Assembly: GCF_019204025.1 (NCBI RefSeq)
Contig: NZ_JAGSPB010000001.1
Span: 1,364,001-1,428,000, forward strand
Source: Erythrobacter ani
GTDB taxonomy: Bacteria > Pseudomonadota > Alphaproteobacteria > Sphingomonadales > Sphingomonadaceae
Direction of reading: 5' to 3'
Length of the DNA: 64,000 bases
Shown here piece by piece: positions 10,692 through 19,194 of the stretch. The first letter of the stretch is position 1. The number at the start of each line of letters is the position of its first letter. The position numbers were made by a program, and so were the translations under genes. A model generated the notes under the pieces. It made no database searches, had not been told where the DNA came from, and worked only from the letters and a program-made list of their open reading frames with translations.

Positions 10692-11866
10692 GATTTACCC
10701 CCATTCAATCGCGCAGCGATGGCGTCGTGAAAGGCCCAGATGTCCTTGCCGAACTGCGCCCGCCTGCTTTCCGCCCAAACCAGGCGATTTTGGGCCTGCG
10801 CTGCCGTCAAGGCTTCCTTGTCGAGAATGACTTCGGCGATAACCTCGCGTTGAAGCGTGTCTGCGACATCGCTGCTGGAGATCGTCTTGAAGAGCCGCTT
10901 CTGGACCTTGTTCAGGATGATGCCGGTCGTATTGCGGGGGATGTCGACCGCATCGAAGAGATCGAGCGTTTTCTTTGCGCTGCGCAGACCGCTGATCGTC
11001 TGGTCGGTCACGACCGCGATCTGGTGACAGGCGCAGAGGACGGAAAGCGACCAGTTGGTCCAGTTCGCCGGAAGATCGAGCAACACGTAATCGAATTCAC
11101 GGCGCGCGACGGTGAGTATCCGCAGGAGCCGGTCGACATCGACGTCCTCCAGCGGCCCGATCGATGATGGCGCGCCGATCACCGCGATGCCGTCGTCCGA
11201 ATGAATGGCCGCATCGCGCAGCATATCACCATCGAGTCTTTCGCTCGCTTCCAGAAGATCCTGAATGTTCACCGATGGATGGACGTTCAGCATGTGTGTC
11301 GATTGGCCTGACTGAAGGTCGAGATCGATGAGGCAGCATGTTTTTCCATCTCCCTCTGCCGCAAAACTCGCTGCAAGATGGGTAAGGACAGTCGATGCTC
11401 CCACCCCTCCAACTGCGCCGATAACCGCAATCATCGGGGCAAGGTCTGTTCTGGAAGACACTTGGCGCGCGCCTATGTCGAGCAATTCTGCCATGACGTC
11501 ATCGGCATCGAACGGCAGAGCGACCACATCCTTGACACCTTGGCGCAGCAGCGTTCGAACCAGGGTGAAATCGGCATTCTCGATCGCCGCGACAAGCGGA
11601 AGATCGGGGCTGCTGCTCCTGATTTTGCCGATGCGGGCCAGGGAGGCCTGTGACGAAGGGTCGATTTCGACGACCATCACGCGCGCTCTTGATAGAACAC
11701 TGGTCGGGATGGGCTCGGAGCTCTCCAGCTCCACGAGCGTCACACCTTCAAGACTGGCGTTTCCGGTTGCCTTCAAATCGGCGATGTATGCCGCGCTGGC
11801 GACGATGTAGGATTCCGAGGGCAACGCTGCTCCCATGCCTGCTTTTAGGTTTAGTATCGTTTTCAT
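10688..11866 (-). CDS. cpaE: Pilus assembly protein CpaE/TadZ (ParA-like)
   Basis: The protein has 392 residues: an N-terminal receiver-like domain (about 20-135) followed by a MinD/ParA-like ATPase fold (about 145-380). TadZ/CpaE proteins localise the pilus machine to the cell pole. The P-loop reads GAVGGVGAST: both lysines of the ParA deviant Walker A are missing, as is known for one class of TadZ proteins, so ATP hydrolysis may be weak or absent. Later ParA landmarks such as YVLLDLPANWTNW are recognisable. Confidence 0.88.
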   Translation of the reverse strand: MKTILNLKAGMGAALPSESYIVASAAYIADLKATGNASLEGVTLVELESSEPIPTSVLSRARVMVVEIDPSSQASLARIGKIRSSSPDLPLVAAIENADFTLVRTLLRQGVKDVVALPFDADDVMAELLDIGARQVSSRTDLAPMIAVIGAVGGVGASTVLTHLAASFAAEGDGKTCCLIDLDLQSGQSTHMLNVHPSVNIQDLLEASERLDGDMLRDAAIHSDDGIAVIGAPSSIGPLEDVDVDRLLRILTVARREFDYVLLDLPANWTNWSLSVLCACHQIAVVTDQTISGLRSAKKTLDLFDAVDIPRNTTGIILNKVQKRLFKTISSSDVADTLQREVIAEVILDKEALTAAQAQNRLVWAESRRAQFGKDIWAFHDAIAARLNGGKS

Positions 11867-11881
11867 AGCTTATCTCGAGCG

Positions 11882-12481
11882 TTAATTGCTCGCCGCTCCA
11901 CGCGCATCTTCAAGTGTAAGTGAGTAGGAAAAATCGGGCAGTCCGACGGTGGCACCGAACAGCGACAGGCTAAGCGGCGCGTAATTTGCATTGTTGATGC
12001 GTACCGTCACGATCGGTGCGACTTCGGGTTTGTTCGGGTCGCCGGCAAACCCGAGGCCCGATCCGCGATATTCGACGGCCACCTGAGTCGAGGCGACCCT
12101 TGGCTGGTAGTCCCGTATCCTGCCCACGACGTTGTTGAAGGCGGTGGAATTAAGCGTTCCGCTGTCGCATCCGCTTGAATTGCATATGATCGTGGGAAAG
12201 GCGGCGGCGCAAATCCGGTCGCCGGCCCGCAGGGGGTCGCCGCAGCTTGTATTGCCGACATATGTCACCGCCGGATCGGACAAGACGCTGGTAACCGGGT
12301 CGGTGACCACGGCGTAGCGCACGCCCATCTGTGTGGCTTTTTCGTATTCGTTGAGCTGCCAGGCATACCGGCCCACGTCGATTATTCCGAACAGCAGGCC
12401 GAGAGCCAGCGGGAGCACCAGTGCGAATTCGGCTGCACCGGCGGCACGGGTATCGAACAAGAAGGCGCGCATCGTCCCCAT
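11882..12481 (-). CDS. TadE-like pseudopilin (second of two)
   Basis: The 199-residue protein has an N-terminal TadE motif, RAAGAAEFALVLPLALGLLF, in which a short basic leader precedes a hydrophobic helix with the conserved Glu after Ala-Ala. TadE/TadF pseudopilins are cleaved by CpaA and support pilus formation. Four cysteines in the middle (residues about 79-107) may form disulfides after export. The upstream pseudopilin gene ends two bases before this ATG. Confidence 0.8.
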   Translation of the reverse strand: MGTMRAFLFDTRAAGAAEFALVLPLALGLLFGIIDVGRYAWQLNEYEKATQMGVRYAVVTDPVTSVLSDPAVTYVGNTSCGDPLRAGDRICAAAFPTIICNSSGCDSGTLNSTAFNNVVGRIRDYQPRVASTQVAVEYRGSGLGFAGDPNKPEVAPIVTVRINNANYAPLSLSLFGATVGLPDFSYSLTLEDARGAASN

Positions 12482-12483
12482 CG

Positions 12484-12981
12484 TTAAATACCCACCACCG
12501 CTGCGCTGGATTCGGCCCTGATGTTGACCGTGTCATCGATGACGCCGAGACCGTTAAGGATTGACGGATAGCGGACATTGCCGGAAGACACAGTGACGAG
12601 CGGGCCGGGTGCGCCGAGGTCGGTATAGATTCCGGTCCCGACGAAAGCCTGACAACCAACAGTGACCTGCACGTTACTGGCCGTCCAGCCCGGCACCTTG
12701 GGCAAGCCACCTGCGGCGATCTGCCCAGTGACGGTCAGATTCTTGATCTGCCCTTCGAGTGCAGGAGACATCACGTTGGTCGCTCCATTGCACACTTCGT
12801 CCACGCTTAGCCTGGTGGCGAAGCGGGCACCGTCGCGAACGGATTTTACCAGCTTGTGTTCGGTCCAGAAGAAATGACCGGCCTCCATGCTGACGAACAT
12901 CAAAGCGAGCATCATTGGCAAAGCCAGAGCGAATTCGGTCGCTGCGGCGGCGCGCGTGTCGAGGCGAAACCGGCGGATCAT
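12484..12981 (-). CDS. tadE: TadE-like pseudopilin (first of two)
   Basis: The protein has 165 residues from ATG at 12981. This start overlaps the tadG stop by four bases (ATGA) and gives a clean TadE N-terminus, DTRAAAATEFALALPMMLAL. The open frame extends further upstream to 13470, but that part only shadows tadG. Predicted to be processed by CpaA. Codon use matches its neighbours. Confidence 0.85.
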   Translation of the reverse strand: MIRRFRLDTRAAAATEFALALPMMLALMFVSMEAGHFFWTEHKLVKSVRDGARFATRLSVDEVCNGATNVMSPALEGQIKNLTVTGQIAAGGLPKVPGWTASNVQVTVGCQAFVGTGIYTDLGAPGPLVTVSSGNVRYPSILNGLGVIDDTVNIRAESSAAVVGI

Positions 12982-14501
12982 CGCAGCAGAACCGGCTTGT
13001 TGCGGCCGAAAAACTGGAATGCCGACCCTCCGCCTGCGAGGGAGGCCGGGCCCACGATCTCCGCACGAATTTCGGTATTGCTGCCATTGCTGAGCGCAGG
13101 TTGGAGCATGAACAGATCGACGAATTTGATCGTCGTGATCGGGGCGCGGCCATTTAGGTCGGTGCAGTCGACCGATGCCACCGTCACAAGACGGCGATCC
13201 TTCTGCGTTGCGCTCGCGACCACCGGGGTTCCGCCCACAGGATTGGGATTGGAACAATACAGAGTCGTGCGGTTCGGGCTGGTTTCCTGGACCCGAGCAA
13301 GCTCGCGCGGTATCATGCGATTGGCGGGGTCGGCCTTCTCCCACTCGTACACTTCGTAGCGCGAAATCGAACCGTCGGAATTGAGGTCTGGGACGACCGA
13401 CGGAACGGTGCCGTGTGTGTCGTTCATGTAGCCCGCAGCGTTCCAGCTTCCATCGCCAAAGCTCAGGCACGCACCTGTCAGCTGGCAGCTATCGAGGGGA
13501 TAACCCGGCTCACTGATGCCAAGCGCGGGATCGAGATCCTTGACCTGAACGAGGTCGCCGCCCGTCGCGGTGGCGCAGCTGACGTTTTGGCCATTCCCGT
13601 TAATGCGAACCACACGCACGAGGTTGCTGCGGACGTTCTCTGCCGGACAGAAATTTCCGTTGGACCCGCACGAAAGCGGGTTCTTGTACTGATCGAAGCG
13701 GGTGTTGAACGCTTCGGTCTCGGTATCGCGGTTACCGGGGCGGGTCGTGAGCTGCGCTCCTGTGCAGCCGAGCAAATCGGAATTGAGACCCAATGTCCGG
13801 TTCTGCTGGTTCGGCGCGATGTTGTCGTAATTGATCTGCAGCAGGTCGAAATTGCCCGGTGCGAAGTCGTCCGCCGTGTTGGCTTTTTCGCGCAGGTCCA
13901 GGGCGGTGCCGATATCGGATGCCGTCGGGAAATCATTGCCTCCCGACGGTGCGCAGAACATCAGCGGCGGGACATTGCAGGTCGCCGACTGAAGACCCGC
14001 GACCGCGTTTGCACTGATGTCGCCGGAAGAAATTCGCCCGACAATCGGTGTCAGCGCAAAGAAAGCCTCGCGTCCATTGACAGTGACAGAGACGACGTTC
14101 GCATCGGCGGCGTTGGCATCGTCGGTGATTTCGGTCCCGAACGTGTCGGCGGCGGAATCATAGCTGTCGTAGAACCTGAAAGTCAGCGCGCTGATCGCGC
14201 GGCCATCGCCATCATTGGCGAGCCGTGTCTGATTAACCCACTGGCTGTCGGCATTGGCGAGAAAGTTGTTTGCGGCGTCGCGGGCGCGAACCATGGCGCC
14301 GCTTCTGCCATCAAGCTGAGTTGCCGCAGCCAAGGCGGCCTGGTCGGCCGCATTTTGCAGCTCGCTGTCCATCGCCATCATGCGCCCATAGTCCCATCCG
14401 ACGCCTGCGATGCCGATCAGCCCGAAGAGGGCAACCGCATACATCGGCGCAATGGCTGCGCCGTCGTCCTTTAAAAATCGATTCAGGATGAACTTGGACA
14501 T
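12978..14501 (-). CDS. tadG: TadG-like Flp pilus assembly protein
   Basis: The protein has 507 residues. The N-terminus FLKDDGAAIAPMYAVALFGL followed by DYGRMMAMDSELQNAADQAALAAATQLDG is the signature of the Tad_N/TadG family of pilus-associated proteins with a single N-terminal helix. The rest is extracytoplasmic, rich in Asn, Asp and Ser, with many cysteines (for example the CNVPPLMFC segment) that could stabilise a surface fold. No von Willebrand A domain metal site was recognised. It lies between the small lipoprotein gene and the TadE pair. Confidence 0.82.
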   Translation of the reverse strand: MSKFILNRFLKDDGAAIAPMYAVALFGLIGIAGVGWDYGRMMAMDSELQNAADQAALAAATQLDGRSGAMVRARDAANNFLANADSQWVNQTRLANDGDGRAISALTFRFYDSYDSAADTFGTEITDDANAADANVVSVTVNGREAFFALTPIVGRISSGDISANAVAGLQSATCNVPPLMFCAPSGGNDFPTASDIGTALDLREKANTADDFAPGNFDLLQINYDNIAPNQQNRTLGLNSDLLGCTGAQLTTRPGNRDTETEAFNTRFDQYKNPLSCGSNGNFCPAENVRSNLVRVVRINGNGQNVSCATATGGDLVQVKDLDPALGISEPGYPLDSCQLTGACLSFGDGSWNAAGYMNDTHGTVPSVVPDLNSDGSISRYEVYEWEKADPANRMIPRELARVQETSPNRTTLYCSNPNPVGGTPVVASATQKDRRLVTVASVDCTDLNGRAPITTIKFVDLFMLQPALSNGSNTEIRAEIVGPASLAGGGSAFQFFGRNKPVLLR

Positions 14502-14518
14502 GGCCTTTCTTTCATCGC

Positions 14519-14794
14519 TTAGTTTTGCGGTCCGCTCGTCGTGGTAACCCGCTCCGGCTGTTTGACGTTGCCTTCGCGGTAGCGCTTGGCCGCTTCGCCG
14601 GCTTGCGCGCCGCTGCCTTCGAGCTCTTCGTCATATTGCGGATCGGGATTGACGATCATCGCGGCATAGGTCTGCCGGTTGGCTTCGCCGAAGTCCTCCG
14701 GATCGATCGCTCCGGCACCGACGCTGTTATACGTGGCGCAGCCTGCAAGCAGCGGTGATACCGCAAACGCGGTGAGCATTGCCTTAGAGTTCAT
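14519..14794 (-). CDS. Small lipoprotein in the cpaD position of the Tad locus
   Basis: The 91-residue protein has a lipoprotein signal (lipobox LLAGC, cysteine 19) and a polar remainder containing GAGAIDPEDFGEANRQTYAAM, then a low-complexity tail. Its start overlaps the cpaC stop by 11 bases, which indicates coupling to the secretin gene. In Caulobacter the gene after cpaC is cpaD, a lipoprotein of about 200 residues. This one has the right place and anchor but less than half the length and no recognisable CpaD domain. I infer a role as secretin pilotin or accessory protein; direct homology is not shown. Confidence 0.75.
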   Translation of the reverse strand: MNSKAMLTAFAVSPLLAGCATYNSVGAGAIDPEDFGEANRQTYAAMIVNPDPQYDEELEGSGAQAGEAAKRYREGNVKQPERVTTTSGPQN

Positions 14795-16196
14795 AGTCCG
14801 ACCCTCCCCGGTCGCTTGGTGCCGGGGCGTTGCTGGGCGGCAAGTCTCTCGGCTGATAATCGTCTCCGTTCAGCAGCGTTTCGACCACGTCGGGGTCCTC
14901 GATCCGATCGGTGGGCAGACGGACCTGGTCAGGCCGGATCGGCTTGACCAGTCGCGGCGTCACGATGATCAGCAGCTCGGTTTCGCCCTTCTGATAGCGA
15001 GTGGAGCGGAACAGCGAGCCGATGATCGGCAGCGAACCCAGAATCGGCAGCTGGCTGATGTTTGTTTCGAAATCGGTGCTGAGCAGTCCGGCGAGCGCGA
15101 AACTTTCGCCATCGCGGAGCTCGATCGTTGTGCTCGCCCGGCGCGTCTGCAGCCCGGGAATGGTGATCCCGTTCAGCGTAAGCGAAGCGGAGGAATCGAT
15201 GGAGCTGACTTCGGGTTCGACGACCAGGTTAATGACATTGTCGCCAAGAACGGTCGGTGTGAAGCCAAGGCTCACGCCGAATGGTTTGAACTCGACCGTA
15301 ATCGCATTGCTGGCGCCCCCGCCAAGCCCGCCGCCGCCCTGAACGACAGGTACGGGAAATTCGCCGCCGGCAAGGAAGGATGCGCGTTCACCTGTGAGGG
15401 CAACAAGCGTTGGTTCAGCCAGCGTTTTCGACAGACCTTTGCTTTCCAGAGTGTCGAGGAATGCTTCGACGTTGATGTCGCCGATGTTGAAAAGAGCCTG
15501 AAAAATGCCGAAGCTCTCCGTGACAGCACCGATGCCGAGCTGCGTGCCGCCGGTCACTCCAGGTGTGGCGCTCGCGCCACCTCCGATAGCTCCGAGGAAA
15601 TCGCCATCGTTATCGCTGAGGAAACCGCCCGCACCGAGTTCTTCGCCAACCGTGCGGCTAACCTCGGCGAAGCGAACTTCGAGCATGACCTGCTGGCTTC
15701 CGCCAACCGTGATCAGATTGATCACCTTTTCGCCTGCGAATGCTTCTGCGATCCGCGAAGCTCTCGCCGCCGCACCAGCATCGGAAACCATGCCGGAAAG
15801 CACGACCGAACCGTTGGAAAGGCCGACATCGATGCTCTGGCCCGGGATCAACGCTTCAATCTGCTTGCGGATGCCGACCGAATCCGGACCGACGGAAATA
15901 TCCATCACCGCGATTACGGTGTTGCTGCGGTCGTAAAGCGTGAGGCTGGTGGTCCCCATCGTCTTGCCGAGGACATAAACCGAACTCTCCGAAATCGGCA
16001 GCACATCGGCGATTTCGGAATTGCCGATCATCGCCTTTTCGATAGGAACGTCGCTGGTGACGACCTGACTCTTATTGATTGCAACTTCGAGCTCACCGGC
16101 ATGGAGGCCGTAGGCTGATTGCTGCGCCGCGACTGGTGCCGCGGCCAATGTTGTCGACAGCGCTAATGCTAGCGCAATGGTGCTCTTACGAAGCAT
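14784..16196 (-). CDS. cpaC: Type II/Tad secretin CpaC (RcpA)
   Basis: The protein has 470 residues from ATG at 16196, which opens directly with a Sec signal peptide ending in AAAPVAAQQ; the reading frame extends 14 codons further up but without a better start. A pilus-specific N0-like region (about 30-110) is followed by a BON-like segment with SIDVGLSNGSVVLSGMVSD. The C-terminal secretin domain includes VEFKPFGVSLGFTPTVLG and QLPILGSLPIIGSLFRS. It forms the outer-membrane channel for the Flp pilus. Confidence 0.94.
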   Translation of the reverse strand: MLRKSTIALALALSTTLAAAPVAAQQSAYGLHAGELEVAINKSQVVTSDVPIEKAMIGNSEIADVLPISESSVYVLGKTMGTTSLTLYDRSNTVIAVMDISVGPDSVGIRKQIEALIPGQSIDVGLSNGSVVLSGMVSDAGAAARASRIAEAFAGEKVINLITVGGSQQVMLEVRFAEVSRTVGEELGAGGFLSDNDGDFLGAIGGGASATPGVTGGTQLGIGAVTESFGIFQALFNIGDINVEAFLDTLESKGLSKTLAEPTLVALTGERASFLAGGEFPVPVVQGGGGLGGGASNAITVEFKPFGVSLGFTPTVLGDNVINLVVEPEVSSIDSSASLTLNGITIPGLQTRRASTTIELRDGESFALAGLLSTDFETNISQLPILGSLPIIGSLFRSTRYQKGETELLIIVTPRLVKPIRPDQVRLPTDRIEDPDVVETLLNGDDYQPRDLPPSNAPAPSDRGGSDYEL

Positions 16197-16200
16197 CGGA

Positions 16201-17103
16201 CTATCTCCCCCCCGCACGGTCGACGGGGTAGTCTTCACCCTCGGTCCCGCGGATAATCGTCATGGTTGGCCCGCGCGGCCTTGCCGGTGCAGCCGCTGCA
16301 CGCGGTGCGCTTGGCGTGAACTGAGCCTGGGCAATCGGACCGCTGCCCTCGTTGCGCGCAGGAATGTAAAGATTGCGTCCGCCGAGATCGCGTGCCGTGA
16401 CAGTCAGCGCCGCCTGTGCAGCATCGTTTTCGACATTGCGAAGCGCCAGGCTGAGAGTGCCGAGGCGCGTCGCCAGAGCAAGCTTTTGAGCCTGAAAGAG
16501 ATCGACCTGGAGAGTAGCGGTCTTGCCTACAGTCGGCTCGGTCGCATTCTCGCTCGCGATCTGGTTGATACCAAGCAGCGGTACCCGCTCCATGATGACA
16601 TCGGTCATCAGGTCGGATGCATCCGCACCCGGCCCTGGAATCTGCCGGGTCAGGATCACGTCCACAACATCGCCGGGACGCGCGAAGCCAGCAACGCCTG
16701 TCACTTCGGTGACCGCGACGGATACCGCTCGCATGCCTTCGGGCAGGTTGGCGGAAAGAACGGCGCGGCCGCCGCTACCGCTTACCTTGCTGGCGAGCAC
16801 TGGTTCGCCGGGAACAATCGGACGCAGCGCAACACGGCCGCCATCCAGAGTACCTTCGATTGTGCGAAAGGCGCCCTGGGGCACCGAACTGGCCGGGAAA
16901 TTCTGGAGACGGATATTTTCCGCCGTAAGGGGAGATCCGAATTCGAGCGGCTGCGTTGCCACCACGATCCGGGAAAGCTGCTGCTCTTGCGCGATCGCTT
17001 CCTGCCGTTCTTCGACGCCCGTAAAATAAGCGTTGGCCAGGATCACTGCAAAAATGCCGATTGCTACCGCAATGGCGAGCACAATTAGGTTACGTCTGTT
17101 CAC
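16201..17103 (-). CDS. cpaB: Flp pilus assembly protein CpaB (RcpC)
   Basis: This 300-residue protein has an N-terminal membrane helix (about 7-27) followed by a SAF domain (about 45-110, VVATQPLEFGSPLTAENIRL) and the RcpC/CpaB domain with RAVSVAVTEVTGVAGFARPGD. It is an inner-membrane anchored periplasmic protein acting with the secretin. It is the second gene of the operon, separated from the pilin by a stem-loop. Confidence 0.92.
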   Translation of the reverse strand: MNRRNLIVLAIAVAIGIFAVILANAYFTGVEERQEAIAQEQQLSRIVVATQPLEFGSPLTAENIRLQNFPASSVPQGAFRTIEGTLDGGRVALRPIVPGEPVLASKVSGSGGRAVLSANLPEGMRAVSVAVTEVTGVAGFARPGDVVDVILTRQIPGPGADASDLMTDVIMERVPLLGINQIASENATEPTVGKTATLQVDLFQAQKLALATRLGTLSLALRNVENDAAQAALTVTARDLGGRNLYIPARNEGSGPIAQAQFTPSAPRAAAAPARPRGPTMTIIRGTEGEDYPVDRAGGR

Positions 17104-17139
17104 TGCTGCCCCCCCGAACAGTTCAGGTACTTCAAATGT

Positions 17140-17171
17140 CTTCGGGGCCGCCGGAAACGGCGACCCCGAAG
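17140..17171 (-). terminator. Strong stem-loop between pilin and cpaB (attenuator or mRNA stabiliser)
   Basis: A stem of about 14 bp on the minus strand (CTTCGGGGTCGCCG pairing with CGGCGGCCCCGAAG, one internal mismatch, loop TTTC-like) lies nine bases after the pilin stop. No T-run follows, so it is not a full intrinsic terminator. In pilin operons such elements usually allow high pilin mRNA and lower downstream expression; that role is inferred here. Confidence 0.7.
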
Positions 17172-17180
17172 CTCAAATAT

Positions 17181-17402
17181 TTAGCAAGTCGTGCCGTTGG
17201 TGTACGCGCCAGCTGCAGGAGCGGTCGCGGTGTTGCACGAGTTCACTTCGGTGGCAGCATCGCCGATTGCGTCTTCGACGTTCGCGCCGAGAGCGAGGGC
17301 GGCAGCGCCAACACCAACGCCGACGACGGCGATGATCAGAGCGTATTCAGCAGCCGATGCGCCGGATTCGTCAGCGATGAAGTTTTTCAGGAAAGATTTC
17401 AT
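17181..17402 (-). CDS. flp: Flp/Fap-type pilin subunit
   Basis: This 73-residue type IVb pilin is the major subunit of the Tad pilus. The prepilin site is DESG followed by ASAAEYALIIAVVG: cleavage after the Gly with the conserved Glu-Tyr in the helix, processed by CpaA. The C-terminal tail after residue 52 contains two cysteines, C56 and C73 (the last residue), which can form a disulfide loop; most Flp pilins are shorter and lack it. First gene of the operon. Confidence 0.95.
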   Translation of the reverse strand: MKSFLKNFIADESGASAAEYALIIAVVGVGVGAAALALGANVEDAIGDAATEVNSCNTATAPAAGAYTNGTTC

Positions 17403-17825
17403 GGTAGTACCCCTGTTACACGATCCACATATTCAGTCTGGACCAACTTACGATTTGCAGGCCGCCGGCATCTAATTCCGGTCAACCTTTTTGATGTCCG
17501 ATCGGGGTGATCGTTAATGGACTTGCGCGACCTTGTTTGTTTTTTTGCCACACAAGCGCGCGGCCCATTTACGCAAGTCCCTCTCGGCACATCCAAATAA
17601 TCCGCATTAAGCCCCACACGGTCAATCGGAATTTGCTAACGGAAAATTAACCGGTCTTTTCAGGTTCTTGGGCCGCGATTTCGTGAATGCAAATAGTTAA
17701 CGGTGTGGCATCACGGTCAAAGTGCTAGGCAAAATTGCCACACCGCTTCCGAATCGCTTGGGCCGCCTTCGCTTGCTGCGTCGATGCGTTCCCGCTACTC
17801 CTCGCTTCATGCGATACAGCGCTTC
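17403..17825. promoter_or_regulatory. Intergenic control region between pilin operon and a divergent membrane-protein gene
   Basis: About 420 bases without a credible gene. It holds a CtrA-like box at 17636-17651 and a perfect 10-bp inverted repeat, CGGTGTGGCA at 17701-17710 and TGCCACACCG at 17736-17745. A further copy of TTGCCACAC lies at 17545-17553, just after a T-rich stretch. No clear -35/-10 pair could be fixed for either gene. Confidence 0.6.
17636..17651 (+). promoter_or_regulatory. CtrA-like binding box (CTAA-N7-TTAAC)
   Basis: CTAA, seven bases, TTAAC: one base from the full CtrA consensus TTAA-N7-TTAAC. In Caulobacter the pilin gene pilA is activated by CtrA, which supports relevance here; the box is about 235 bases from the pilin start and could serve either divergent gene. 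Confidence 0.5.
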
Positions 17826-18638
17826 ATGAAGCGGTTGGCAGCTCGACTTCGCCGCGCCCTGCGGGACTATGGCAACAGCTTGTTCGCGCGCACCATCCCG
17901 ATTGCGCAATTTCTCGAAACCAGGATGATCCGCATGGCGCTCATCTGGCTATGTTGCACGATCCCGCTGGCGCTCTGGAAATTCTCTAATACGCCGAGCG
18001 TGATCCACGATCTGGGCGATGCGATGCCCATCGTGGTAGGGTACACGCTTGTGATCCTGGCACCCTGCGCGGGGTACTGGATTGCGCGCGGAGCCTTCCT
18101 CGGCGAACGTTCGCTTTCGCAGCCAACCACCCGCTTTGCGATATTCGGACGGTGGCGGCGGCTTGAGCGGGGAAGCGCCGAAATCAATCCTGCCTTCGGC
18201 ATTGTAGGATTCATGGTCTCACTGCTGATTGGCCTGCTGCTGAACGTAGTCATGCGCACCGGCGAGTATTTCGTCGCAGTGCCCGCGATGAGCGCGCATG
18301 CACCTGAGTGGGGACGGACGATGTTCCTGATGATGACAGCGGAAGTCGTCATCACCAGCTTCTTCTACATGGTGTGTTTCGTCATGGCGCTCCGGAAAAT
18401 TCCGCTCTTTCCGCGCATGCTGCTCTTCGCATGGAGCGTCGATATCCTGATGCAGCTTCACATCGCCAATCAGCTTGCGGAAGTGGGCGGGCTGCCTGCG
18501 TCAGTGGCGGAGCCGCTGACAGACCTGCTCAACGGGAATGTGACCAAGGTGCTGATCAGCGCAGCGGTATGGCTGCCCTACCTCCTCCTTTCCGAGCGAG
18601 TGAATGTGACCTACCGGCACCGCACTGCCGCCGATTGA
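17826..18638 (+). CDS. Polytopic membrane protein (DUF2569-like)
   Basis: The protein has 270 residues from ATG at 17826; an alternative in-frame ATG lies at 17784. About six hydrophobic helices alternate with short loops. The region around RKIPLFPRMLLFAWSVDI and the helix order resemble DUF2569 membrane proteins of proteobacteria, which have no known function. It is divergent from the pilin operon and shares its upstream region, but nothing in the protein points to pilus function. It ends in a terminator shared with rplL. Confidence 0.6.
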   Translation: MKRLAARLRRALRDYGNSLFARTIPIAQFLETRMIRMALIWLCCTIPLALWKFSNTPSVIHDLGDAMPIVVGYTLVILAPCAGYWIARGAFLGERSLSQPTTRFAIFGRWRRLERGSAEINPAFGIVGFMVSLLIGLLLNVVMRTGEYFVAVPAMSAHAPEWGRTMFLMMTAEVVITSFFYMVCFVMALRKIPLFPRMLLFAWSVDILMQLHIANQLAEVGGLPASVAEPLTDLLNGNVTKVLISAAVWLPYLLLSERVNVTYRHRTAAD

Positions 18639-18664
18639 TTCATCCTGCCGCCATGCGCGAACGC

Positions 18665-18699
18665 AAAAAGGGCGGCACCATGTCTGGCACCGCCCTTTT
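18665..18699. terminator. Bidirectional rho-independent terminator
   Basis: AAAAGGGCGG (18666-18675) pairs with CCGCCCTTTT (18690-18699) around a 14-base loop. A-run and T-run flank the stem, so it ends both the membrane-protein gene (plus strand) and rplJL (minus strand). Confidence 0.88.
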
Positions 18700-18725
18700 C
18701 CTGATCGGTAAGAACCGAAAGAAGC

Positions 18726-19100
18726 TTATTTGAGCTCGACGGTACCGCCAGCTGCTTCGATCTTGCCTTTGATCTCTTCGGCTTCTGCCTTGTTGACGCC
18801 TTCCTTGAGCGGCTTCGGCGCGCCTTCGACGAGACCCTTGGCTTCGGTGAGGCCGAGACCGGTGATCGCACGGACTTCTTTGATCACCTGAATCTTCTTG
18901 CCGCCGTCGCCGGTAAGGATGACGTCGAATTCGTCCTTTTCTTCAGCAGCAGCTTCACCGCCGCCAGCAGCAGGGCCAGCAACAGCGACAGCCGCAGCAG
19001 CGCTCACGCCCCACTCTTCTTCAAGAGCGGTGGCCAGTTCAGCCGCCTCGAGGACGGTCAGCTTCGAAAGTTCTTCAACAAGCTTGGCAATATCAGCCAT
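18726..19100 (-). CDS. rplL: 50S ribosomal protein L7/L12
   Basis: The protein has 124 residues starting [12 protein letters not shown] (19100); the reading frame has an extra MNI upstream which is not in the family. N-terminal dimerisation helices (1-32), an alanine/glycine-rich hinge (about 35-55, [21 protein letters not shown]) and the C-terminal factor-binding domain with [16 protein letters not shown] are all present. It forms the ribosomal stalk with L10, encoded just upstream. Confidence 0.98.
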   Translation of the reverse strand: MADIAKLVEELSKLTVLEAAELATALEEEWGVSAAAAVAVAGPAAGGGEAAAEEKDEFDVILTGDGGKKIQVIKEVRAITGLGLTEAKGLVEGAPKPLKEGVNKAEAEEIKGKIEAAGGTVELK

Positions 19101-19194
19101 GATGTTCACTCCAATTCAAACGGGGTGGCCTGACAAGGTCACACCCCAAACACATGTAAAATCGCGTTTGCGAAATCGTCTCTTCGTAAAGCTC

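Noticed and set aside
14679..16118. 479-codon open frame opposite cpaC
   Set aside because: The secretin on the other strand has signal peptide, BON-like and secretin motifs; this frame has none.
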